A stretch of 8,867 bases of DNA from Lentisphaeria bacterium. Its GTDB lineage: Bacteria; Verrucomicrobiota; Lentisphaeria; Victivallales; UBA1829. Under the pieces are notes generated by a model. The model saw only the letters and a list, made by a program, of their open reading frames with translations, searched no databases and was not told where the DNA came from. Positions 1-5,196 of the stretch are shown here, piece after piece. The position numbers were made by a program, and so were the translations under genes. Numbering within the stretch: position 1 is the stretch's first letter; each line of letters begins with the position of its first letter. The stretch spans positions 1 to 8,867 of the forward strand of contig JAFYBD010000212.1 of NCBI GenBank assembly GCA_017540385.1, written 5' to 3'.

Positions 1-604
1 GGCCTTCCTTCAGGCCGCGGTTCGGCGTGTCGTGCTGGATGGTCTTCGCTTCGCCGTCGAATTCCTTCATGTTGTCTTTCAGCTTGGCGATGCGCATGCC
101 CTGGCCGGACCAGATGAGATAGCACGCGCCGTCGTCATCGATGAAGATGCAGGGGTCGATGCCGCCCGCGCCCTGAATGGGTTCGGGTTCGCAGGTGAAG
201 GGGCCGTAGGGAGTATTGGAGGTGGCGAGACCGATGCGGTTGTCGGCGGGGAAGTAGAAGTAATACTTGCCGTCCTTCTCGTTGCAGTCCGGCGCCCACA
301 TGCTGTAGGAGTGACGGTTCACCCACGGCACGTAGTTCTGGTCCGCGATCACGCCGTGGTCGACCCAGTCGACGAGGTTGTCGGAGGAGTACACATGGTA
401 ATCGGCCATGCAGAACCAGTCCTTGCGGCTGAAGTCATACGGCGCCGGGATGTCGTGGGAGGGATAGACATACACGCGGCCGTTGAAGACGTGGGCGGAC
501 GGGTCGGCGCAGTACGCGCTGTTGATGATGGGGTTCTGGGCGTAGGCCAGGAAACCGGCGCTCAGCGTGAACGCCGCCGCGAGGGCTGTTTTCGCGAGAT
601 TCAT
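1..604 (-). CDS. Secreted glycoside hydrolase family 43 protein, partial (C-terminal part beyond left edge)
   Basis: Translating from the ATG at 604 gives 201 complete codons that run off the left edge. Residues 1-22 form a signal peptide: Lys5, an Ala/Leu-rich core and an AYA|Q cleavage site after Ala22, so the enzyme is exported. The mature part begins the five-bladed beta-propeller of GH43. It shows the ADPS motif, where Asp34 is the expected general base, then SMWAPDC at 101-107 and GGIDPCIFIDDDG at 147-159, where Asp150 fits the pKa-modulating Asp. The catalytic Glu normally lies further on and is outside the window, so activity cannot be confirmed. Family members remove arabinose or xylose from plant polysaccharides such as arabinan and xylan; which substrate applies here cannot be told. 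The start is supported by AAGGAA at 614-619, 9 nt upstream. The gene has its own promoter and is probably a separate unit from the glm genes. Confidence 0.88.
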   Translation of the reverse strand, partial: MNLAKTALAAAFTLSAGFLAYAQNPIINSAYCADPSAHVFNGRVYVYPSHDIPAPYDFSRKDWFCMADYHVYSSDNLVDWVDHGVIADQNYVPWVNRHSYSMWAPDCNEKDGKYYFYFPADNRIGLATSNTPYGPFTCEPEPIQGAGGIDPCIFIDDDGACYLIWSGQGMRIAKLKDNMKEFDGEAKTIQHDTPNRGLKEG

Positions 605-669
605 GATTGCTTGTTCCTTATTGAAGAGGGTTGAGGGAAATACTGGATTCGAACCGGGACGCGCATCCT

Positions 670-685
670 CGGACGCGGTCGTCCG
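670..685 (-). other. Small hairpin in the 5' leader of the GH43 gene
   Basis: CGGACG and CGTCCG pair perfectly (6 bp) around a 4-nt loop. It lies between the predicted promoter at 713-740 and the GH43 start at 604, so it would be in the untranslated leader. It has no U-run after it and is not a terminator. Its function is unknown. Confidence 0.4.
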
Positions 686-712
686 GCGATGGTTTTGAAG
701 TCGTTTTTCTGT

Positions 713-740
713 ACTATACCATGCCTGCCGGGGAAATCAA
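713..740 (-). promoter_or_regulatory. Predicted sigma-70-like promoter of the GH43 gene
   Basis: On the minus strand TTGATT (735-740) and TATAGT (713-718) are separated by 16 nt, close to the -35/-10 consensus. It lies about 110 nt upstream of the GH43 ATG and just after the end of the HAD phosphatase gene, in an AT-richer patch within very GC-rich DNA. Prediction from sequence only. Confidence 0.5.
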
Positions 741-761
741 GTCCCGCACCGTTTTTTTTCG

Positions 762-796
762 AAAAAAGGCGCGCGCGTCCCGGGGTACGGCCGGGA
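762..796 (-). terminator. Possible rho-independent terminator after the HAD phosphatase gene
   Basis: Directly after the TGA at 798-800, a 6-bp stem (TCCCGG at 791-796 of the minus strand, CCGGGA at 778-783) with a 7-nt loop is followed by ten G/C bases and a run of six T (767-762). The T-run is not directly against the stem, so this is not a textbook case. The T-run is itself half of a perfect palindrome, TTTTTTCGAAAAAA (754-767). The position at the end of the glm cluster and before a new promoter supports a terminator. Confidence 0.4.
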
Positions 797-797
797 A

Positions 798-1649
798 TCA
801 GTCGGTCGGGAAGAGCGCGCGGTGGAAGACGCCGAGGTCGGGCGCGCAGTAATCGGCGCGGGTTTCGGAGACGCCGCCGCCGACGCCGGAAGAAATCCTG
901 AGCGTGCGGGCTCCGGCGCGGATGCCGGATTCGATGTCGGTGTGCTCGCGGTCGCCGGCCATCAGCAATTCGGCGGGGCGCAGCCCGAGGCGTTTCATCA
1001 TGACCTGCAGCATGTCCGGGTTCGGCTTTCCGAAAACGCGACCGCATTTCATGCCGGTGGCGGTCTCAAGGCAGGCGGTAATCGCGCCGCAGTCGACCAG
1101 CCAGGTCGGTTCGGGCGTGGGGCAGAAGACGTCCGGGTGCGTGGCGAACCACGGCACGCCGTTGCGGATCCACCACGCGGCGCGGCAGAGTCGCGGATAG
1201 TTCAGGGATTTGTCGAACGCGGTCACGACGGCGTCCGGGCGGTCGTCGGGGGAATCGGCGGTCTCGTCGAACCCGAACGAGCAGAGTTCGCGGCGGAAAT
1301 CGTCCGTCCCGAGGATGAAAAGCCGCCGGAACGCCGGATGCTCCGTGCGGAAGGCTTCGGCGACGCTGAGGACCGGGGTCACGATCTGTTCGGGCCCGGA
1401 GACCGGGATGCCCATACCGCGGAGACGCGCGACGTAGGCGTCGATGCTGCGCGAGGTATTGTTCGTCACGAATCCCCACGCGATCCCGTGGCGCGTGAGC
1501 GCGTCGAGGAACGGCAGCGTGGTCGGATAGAGCGCATCGCCCTCGTAGACGGTCCCGTCGAGATCCATCATGACGCATCGGACGCCGGCCAGCGCGGGCG
1601 GGGGCGAACCCGCCTTCACGATGAGCTCGGAATCCATGCCTGCGGACAT
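798..1649 (-). CDS. NagD-like HAD superfamily (subclass IIA) sugar- or nucleotide-phosphate phosphatase
   Basis: 283 residues, usual for HAD-IIA enzymes. Four HAD motifs are visible: DLDGT with nucleophile Asp29 and acid Asp31; VTNNTS with Thr62; FGKPNPD with Lys208; and GDREHTD with Asp233 and Asp238 for Mg2+. The stretch between motifs II and III is the large C2 cap, with ATHPDVFCP and a DCGAI element typical of NagD/4-nitrophenylphosphatase relatives. These are cytoplasmic Mg2+-dependent phosphatases acting on small phosphates such as UMP, phosphoglycolate or sugar phosphates; the substrate cannot be read from the motifs. The chosen ATG at 1649 lies 5 nt after the glmS stop. The same frame stays open further upstream, but that part lies inside glmS. 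An ATG at 1637 (Met5) is an alternative. No strong ribosome site is visible, which fits translational coupling to glmS. Linkage to glmS suggests a role around hexosamine phosphates, but this is inference. Confidence 0.85.
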   Translation of the reverse strand: MSAGMDSELIVKAGSPPPALAGVRCVMMDLDGTVYEGDALYPTTLPFLDALTRHGIAWGFVTNNTSRSIDAYVARLRGMGIPVSGPEQIVTPVLSVAEAFRTEHPAFRRLFILGTDDFRRELCSFGFDETADSPDDRPDAVVTAFDKSLNYPRLCRAAWWIRNGVPWFATHPDVFCPTPEPTWLVDCGAITACLETATGMKCGRVFGKPNPDMLQVMMKRLGLRPAELLMAGDREHTDIESGIRAGARTLRISSGVGGGVSETRADYCAPDLGVFHRALFPTD

Positions 1650-1654
1650 CGGGA

Positions 1655-2851
1655 TCACTCGACCGTGACGCTCTTCGCCAGGTTGCGCGGCTGGTCGATC
1701 TCGCAGCCGCGTTCGCGAGCGAAGTAGTAGGCGAATATCTGGAGCGCGACCACGGTGGTGATGGGCGCGACGAAGCGCGAGCTGTCCGGGACGCGGATGA
1801 TGCTGTCGGTGAACTTGTCGCAGCAGTCGTCGTCGCCGGAGACGATGGCGATGATGGGGGCGCGGCGTGCGCAGCACTCCTGGATGTTGCCGAGCATCTT
1901 GTCCTTGCCGGGGATGCTGTTGCAGAGCGCGACCACGGGGACCGAGGGCTCCAGCAGGGCGATGGGGCCGTGCTTGAGTTCGGCGGCGTGGTAGCCCTCG
2001 GCGTGGACGTAGCTGATCTCCTTGAGCTTGAGCGCGCCTTCGAGCGCGGCAGGATACAGGCAGCCGCGACCGATGTAGAAGAGGTCGTCGGCGTGCGCCG
2101 TGGCCTTCGCGATCTGTTCGATCCGGGGCGCCTGTTCCAGGACCTGGCGGAGCAGGCCCGGGATGGACTCGATCTCCTTCACGAGGATCTCGCCCCATTC
2201 GTGATTCAGGCGGCGGTTGCGGCCCAGCAGGAGCGCGAGCATGAGCAGCACGGTGACCTGGCAGGTGAACGCCTTGGTGGAGGCCACGCTGATCTCGGGT
2301 CCGGCGTGCAGGTAGATGCCGCGTCCGCTCTCGCGGGCGATGGTGGATCCGACGACGTTGCAGAGCGCGGCCACGATGGCGCCCTTGTTCACGGCCTCAC
2401 GGACGGCGGCGAGGGTGTCGGCCGTCTCGCCGGACTGGCTGATGGGCAGCACGAGCGTGTTCGGCTCGATGATGGGGTTGCGGTAACGGAACTCCGCGGC
2501 CTGTTCGACGGAGGCCGGGATGCCCGCGATGTCCTCGAAATAGTAAGACCCGACGAGACCGGCGTGGAAACTGCTGCCGCAGGCGGCCACGACGATGCGG
2601 TTGATCTGCGCCATCTCGCGCGGAGTGAGGTTGAGGCCGGAAAGAACGGCGTTCCCGGCCTTGAAATTGAGGCGGCCGCGGATGGTGTTCTCGACGGATT
2701 CCGGCTGCTCGTAAATCTCCTTGAGCATGTAGTGGTCGTACACACCCTTTCCGTCGGCGGAAATCTCCCAGGAGACCTGGGACGCCGCACGCTGGACGGG
2801 GACGTTCGCGAGGGTGCGGAGGTCCACGCGGGAGGGCGTGAGGATCGCCAT
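1655..2851 (-). CDS. glmS: GlmS C-terminal (isomerase) part, downstream of an in-frame stop
   Basis: 398 codons from the first ATG after the internal stop, in the same frame as the upstream glmS fragment; the ATG is codon 211 of the full gene. It holds the linker and both SIS domains that bind fructose-6-phosphate and isomerise it to glucosamine-6-phosphate. In full-gene numbering the key elements are ACGSSF (300-305), SQSGETADT (348-356), ASTKAF (about 400-405), EGALKLKEIS with Glu488, ELKHGP with His504, and the C-terminus LAKSVTVE with Lys603. In E. coli GlmS, Glu488, His504 and Lys603 are catalytic. The C-terminus is intact and ends in TGA, so there is no sign of long-term decay. On its own this part lacks the ammonia-producing domain. 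The ATG at 2851 has only a weak upstream purine stretch, so separate expression would depend on reinitiation 15 nt after the TAA. The HAD phosphatase gene follows after 5 nt. Confidence 0.85.
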   Translation of the reverse strand: MAILTPSRVDLRTLANVPVQRAASQVSWEISADGKGVYDHYMLKEIYEQPESVENTIRGRLNFKAGNAVLSGLNLTPREMAQINRIVVAACGSSFHAGLVGSYYFEDIAGIPASVEQAAEFRYRNPIIEPNTLVLPISQSGETADTLAAVREAVNKGAIVAALCNVVGSTIARESGRGIYLHAGPEISVASTKAFTCQVTVLLMLALLLGRNRRLNHEWGEILVKEIESIPGLLRQVLEQAPRIEQIAKATAHADDLFYIGRGCLYPAALEGALKLKEISYVHAEGYHAAELKHGPIALLEPSVPVVALCNSIPGKDKMLGNIQECCARRAPIIAIVSGDDDCCDKFTDSIIRVPDSSRFVAPITTVVALQIFAYYFARERGCEIDQPRNLAKSVTVE

Positions 2852-2866
2852 TTCGCCGTCGTTCAG

Positions 2867-2869
2867 TTA
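2867..2869 (-). other. In-frame TAA stop inside glmS
   Basis: The minus-strand codons around it are GTG ATC TAA CTG AAC GAC. It falls near the end of the glutaminase domain, about 35 residues before the interdomain linker (about residue 240 in E. coli GlmS), so it is not at a natural domain boundary. Confidence 0.95.
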
Positions 2870-3481
2870 GATCACATCGCGGGTGTAGGTCACGAGGGCG
2901 GTCACGTCGCTGGCGACCATGTTCGCGTCCTTGCCGAGGCCGATCACGATGGGGCTGCCGAGGCGTGCGGTGATGATGGTGTCCGGGTGCATGGCGGAGA
3001 TGACCGCGATGCCGTAGGTGCCGGAGATCTGATGGAGCGCGGCCGCGACGGCTTCCGCGAGGTCGCCGTGGTAGAATTCCTCGATCAGGTGGGGGATGAC
3101 TTCGCTGTCGGTGTCGGAGGCGAACTTGTGTCCGGCGGCTTCGAGGCGTTTCCTGAGGTCGGCATGATTCTCGATGATGCCGTTGTGAACGACCGCGAAG
3201 AGGCCCTTTTCATCGGTGTGCGGATGGGCGTTGCGTTCGCTCGGGATGCCGTGGGTGGCCCAGCGGGTGTGGGCGATGCCCGTGTGCATGTGTTTCTGTC
3301 CGGAGGGGCGCTTCGCCTCCAGGTTCACGACTTTGCCGACCGACTTCACGGTCAGGACGGAGTCGTCGTTCAGGAGACTGATGCCCGCGGAGTCGTAGCC
3401 GCGGTATTCCAGACGTTTGAGTCCGTCGATGAGAAAGGCGAAAGCGGGCTTCGGCCCGGTATATCCTACGATTCCGCACAT
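2867..3481 (-). CDS. glmS: GlmS N-terminal (glutaminase) part, ending at a premature stop
   Basis: 204 residues of the class II (Ntn) glutamine amidotransferase domain, which releases ammonia from glutamine for the isomerase half. The start is fixed by MCGIVGYTG: Cys2 must follow the initiator Met because it becomes the N-terminal nucleophile after Met removal. AGGA at 3492-3495 lies 10 nt upstream. Visible active-site elements are RLEYRGYDSAG (23-33), HTRWATHG with Arg73 and Trp74 (71-78), NAHPH (84-88), VVHNGIIENH with oxyanion-hole Asn100-Gly101 (97-106), and SDTDSEV with Asp125 (122-128). The frame ends in TAA, whereas the glutaminase domain normally continues to about residue 240, so the fragment lacks the last strands of its own domain. 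It is preceded by a structured 149-nt leader after glmM. A stand-alone function is doubtful, although the residues that define the glutamine site are present. Confidence 0.85.
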   Translation of the reverse strand: MCGIVGYTGPKPAFAFLIDGLKRLEYRGYDSAGISLLNDDSVLTVKSVGKVVNLEAKRPSGQKHMHTGIAHTRWATHGIPSERNAHPHTDEKGLFAVVHNGIIENHADLRKRLEAAGHKFASDTDSEVIPHLIEEFYHGDLAEAVAAALHQISGTYGIAVISAMHPDTIITARLGSPIVIGLGKDANMVASDVTALVTYTRDVI

Positions 3482-3630
3482 ATTGGGAACATCCTATTGT
3501 TGCAGTGAGCCCGCCGATGGTGCATGGCGGGCGATGATCGTGGCGGTGCGGTCGCCGTTTCCCGGCAGGAGAGTCCGCTCCAGCCGGGAAAGAGTTGGCG
3601 GCGCCGCAGGTGTGCCGCCTGAGTGTGATG
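3482..3630 (-). promoter_or_regulatory. Structured leader between glmM and glmS (three clear stem-loops)
   Basis: This 149-bp gap codes for nothing I can support. It contains inverted repeats in series. 3597-3619 has GGCGGC/GCCGCC with an 11-nt loop. 3558-3591 has a 9-bp perfect stem, TTTCCCGGC/GCCGGGAAA, then a U-U mismatch, then GGAG/CTCC around a 6-nt loop. 3509-3532 has a 7-bp stem GCCCGCC/GGCGGGC that can extend by ATG/CAT. A weaker 4-bp stem lies at 3542-3556. None is followed by a U-run, so they do not look like terminators. The last hairpin ends 13 nt before the glmS ribosome site (AGGA, 3492-3495), well placed to affect translation or mRNA processing. The conserved core of the glmS ribozyme was looked for and not found. 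Confidence 0.45.
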
Positions 3631-4971
3631 TCAGCAGAGAGCCTTCTTCAGGAAGTCGCTGATGGTGTCGTGCCACTTCTGGGCGAGGGCTTCGTCCTTG
3701 CATTCGACGAGGATGCGGACTTTGTTCTCGGTGCCGGAGTAGCGGATCACGGTACGGCCGGTGCCTGCGAATTCCTTGTCGGCCTTCGCGATGAGGTCGG
3801 TGTAGCCGGGGATTTCGGCCAGCGGGGGTTTCTGCTTCACGTTGAGACCGGAGAGCTTCTGCGGATATTCTTCCATGAATCCGGTGAGCTCGTGGAGCTG
3901 CTTGTTCTGCTGCTTCATGAGCTTGAGGACGTGGAGCGCGGAGACGATGCCATCGCCGGTGGTCGCGTAGTCGAGGAAGATGAGGTGGCCGGACTGCTCC
4001 CCGCCGAGGTAGATGCCCTTCTCCTGCATCCGTTCGATGACGTAACGGTCGCCGACGGGGGTGATCTCGGTGGTGATGCCGTTCTTCTTCATGGCGTCCA
4101 CGAGGCCGAGGTTGCTCATGATGGTGACGGCGATGGTGTTGTTCGGCAGGCGTTTGCGCGCCTTCATATCGAGGGCGCACAGACCGATGATGCGGTCGCC
4201 GTTCACTTCGTTGCCGTGGCAGTCGCTGAAGATCACGCGGTCGGCGTCGCCGTCAAGCGTGATGCCGACGTCCGCGCGGTATTCACGCACGAGGCGGCAG
4301 ATGCGCTCGGGATGGGTGGCGCCGCAGTTGTAGTTGATGTTGATCCCGTCGGGGGAGACGGAGTCGGCGATGACTTCCGCGCCGAGTTCGCGCAGGATGG
4401 TCGGGGCGATTTCGTAGGATGCGCCGTTCGCGCAGTCGAGGACCACGCGGAGGCCGCGGAGGTTCATGTTTCCGATCGTCTGCTTGGCGAATTCGATATA
4501 ACGGCCGCGGGCGTCGTCGAGGCGGATCGCCTTGCCGATCTTGTCGCCGGCGACGCCGTTGATGGTGCCGGCCATGATCTCTTCGATGTGGGCTTCCTCT
4601 TCATCGGGGAGCTTGAATCCGTCGCCGCCGAAGACCTTGATGCCGTTGTCCTTGGCGGGGTTGTGGGAGGCCGTGATCATGACGCCGCAGGAAGCGTTCA
4701 TGGAACGGACGAGGTGGGCGATGGCCGGGGTGGGCATGGGGCCTGTCTGGAAGACTCTCATCCCGGTGCTGACCATGCCGGCCGTGAGCGCGGTTTCGAG
4801 CATGTACCCGGAGAGGCGCGTATCCTTGCCGATGACGGCGGTGCCGGCATGCTGGCTGGTCACGTAGATCTTGCCCAGGGCTTTTCCGAGGTTGAGGGCG
4901 ATTTCCGGGGTCACGGGGTGGGTGTTAGCCTGTCCACGAATTCCGTCGGTTCCAAAGAGCTTTCTTTCCAT
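3631..4971 (-). CDS. glmM: Phosphoglucosamine mutase GlmM
   Basis: GlmM interconverts glucosamine-6-phosphate and glucosamine-1-phosphate in the cytoplasm, the step after GlmS on the way to UDP-GlcNAc for peptidoglycan and lipid A. The 446 residues match the family (E. coli 445). Visible features: the N-terminal KLFGTDGIRGQAN; the catalytic loop GVMITASHNP with phosphoserine Ser102, the same number as in E. coli; the Mg2+ loop LDGDADR with Asp240, Asp242 and Asp244; the sugar-specificity loop around GEQSGH; and the C-terminal phosphate loop RYSGTE. The frame is open upstream to a TTG at 5016, but the ATG at 4971 gives the family's usual N-terminus, MERKLFGTDG, and has a GGAAAGG site 12 nt upstream, so it is preferred. 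A good promoter lies at 5036-5069. glmS follows after a 149-bp leader on the same strand, and co-transcription is likely. Confidence 0.96.
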   Translation of the reverse strand: MERKLFGTDGIRGQANTHPVTPEIALNLGKALGKIYVTSQHAGTAVIGKDTRLSGYMLETALTAGMVSTGMRVFQTGPMPTPAIAHLVRSMNASCGVMITASHNPAKDNGIKVFGGDGFKLPDEEEAHIEEIMAGTINGVAGDKIGKAIRLDDARGRYIEFAKQTIGNMNLRGLRVVLDCANGASYEIAPTILRELGAEVIADSVSPDGININYNCGATHPERICRLVREYRADVGITLDGDADRVIFSDCHGNEVNGDRIIGLCALDMKARKRLPNNTIAVTIMSNLGLVDAMKKNGITTEITPVGDRYVIERMQEKGIYLGGEQSGHLIFLDYATTGDGIVSALHVLKLMKQQNKQLHELTGFMEEYPQKLSGLNVKQKPPLAEIPGYTDLIAKADKEFAGTGRTVIRYSGTENKVRILVECKDEALAQKWHDTISDFLKKALC

Positions 4972-4983
4972 AAGAGTTTTCGG

Positions 4984-4990
4984 CCTTTCC
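4984..4990 (-). promoter_or_regulatory. Ribosome binding site of glmM
   Basis: GGAAAGG on the minus strand, 12 nt before the ATG at 4971. It favours this start over the in-frame TTG at 5016. Confidence 0.6.
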
Positions 4991-5006
4991 AGAATTGGCT
5001 TGTTGA

Positions 5007-5021
5007 GCGGCTTCAAGCCGC
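5007..5021 (-). other. Inverted repeat in the glmM leader
   Basis: GCGGCTT and AAGCCGC are separated by one base; as RNA this gives a 5-bp GC stem with a 5-nt loop. It lies just downstream of the predicted glmM -10 boxes and about 35 nt before the glmM start, so it may be an operator or an mRNA element. Function unknown. Confidence 0.35.
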
Positions 5022-5035
5022 AAGTTTTTTAAGAT

Positions 5036-5069
5036 ATTATAATATATCGCAAATAGTCTGAAAAATCAA
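5036..5069 (-). promoter_or_regulatory. Predicted sigma-70-like promoter of glmM (with two overlapping -10 boxes)
   Basis: On the minus strand TTGATT (5064-5069) is followed after exactly 17 nt by TATATT (5041-5046). A perfect TATAAT overlaps at 5036-5041, served by a poorer -35 (TTTTCA) at 17 nt. The stretch 5025-5100 is strikingly AT-rich compared with the surrounding GC-rich genes. The -10 lies about 65 nt upstream of the glmM ATG. This suggests that glmM, glmS and the HAD gene are transcribed from here, separately from hrpA. Confidence 0.65.
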
Positions 5070-5120
5070 GGTAAGACTACAGAAAAAATCCTCTTTTACG
5101 CGATGGACGGGATGATGTCG

Positions 5121-5140
5121 TCCGGGGATATATCCCCGGA
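5121..5140. repeat. Perfect 20-nt palindrome between hrpA and glmM
   Basis: TCCGGGGATATATCCCCGGA is identical on both strands. As RNA it forms an 8-bp stem with a UAUA loop. It lies 57 nt after the hrpA stop and about 50 bp upstream of the glmM -35 box. No T-run follows on either strand, so it is not a standard terminator. A second imperfect dyad, GAACA-9 nt-TGTTC (5139-5157), abuts it. It could be a dimeric regulator's operator or a transcript-end hairpin of hrpA. Confidence 0.55.
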
Positions 5141-5196
5141 ACATGATACAATTGTTCGTTTTTACGGGGAAAGGGCGTTCCACCGGTCGTGACAGC

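Larger units (their letters stand above)
1655..3481 (-). pseudogene. glmS: Whole glmS locus, interrupted by one in-frame TAA at codon 205
   Basis: Read as one frame, 3481 to 1655 encodes 608 residues plus stop, matching the usual GlmS length of about 609. There is no indel: the two halves are in the same frame, and the peptide reads RDVI-stop-LNDGEMAIL where relatives have an aromatic residue at the stop (E. coli FIFLEEGDIAEI). A single base change from TAC or TAT to TAA explains it. All other catalytic residues are kept, so either the change is very recent, it is a sequencing or assembly error, or the stop is tolerated. The pseudogene label is provisional. Confidence 0.6.

Noticed and set aside
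640..662. tRNA T-arm-like motif (GGTTCGAATCC on the minus strand) suggesting a tRNA gene or remnant
   Set aside because: The T-stem pairs at only about three of five positions, no matching acceptor strand lies at the right distance and no anticodon arm is visible. On the plus strand the loop register is also wrong. Likely chance.
754..767. TTTTTTCGAAAAAA palindrome as a stand-alone terminator
   Set aside because: An A/T-only stem with no room for a loop is too weak to terminate alone; it is counted only as the T-run of the possible terminator at 762-796.
798..2198. Longer form of the HAD phosphatase starting inside glmS
   Set aside because: The extra N-terminal residues are an out-of-frame reading of the glmS 3' part and contain no domain; the ATG at 1649 gives the normal family length.
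1970..3508. Long open frame on the plus strand opposite glmS (512 codons)
   Set aside because: It lies antisense to the clearly conserved glmS, its translation is low-complexity (Val/Gly/Asp-rich) and it is the usual mirror frame of GC-rich coding DNA.
3482..3630. glmS ribozyme in the glmS leader
   Set aside because: GCGCC and CGGCGGG stretches resemble pieces of the ribozyme core, but the other conserved core segments (GACGAGG and the UUAUCGA region) are missing and the spacing does not fit.
3595..5061. Long open frame on the plus strand opposite glmM (488 codons)
   Set aside because: Same reason: mirror frame of a recognised gene, no recognisable domain, and it runs through the glmM promoter.
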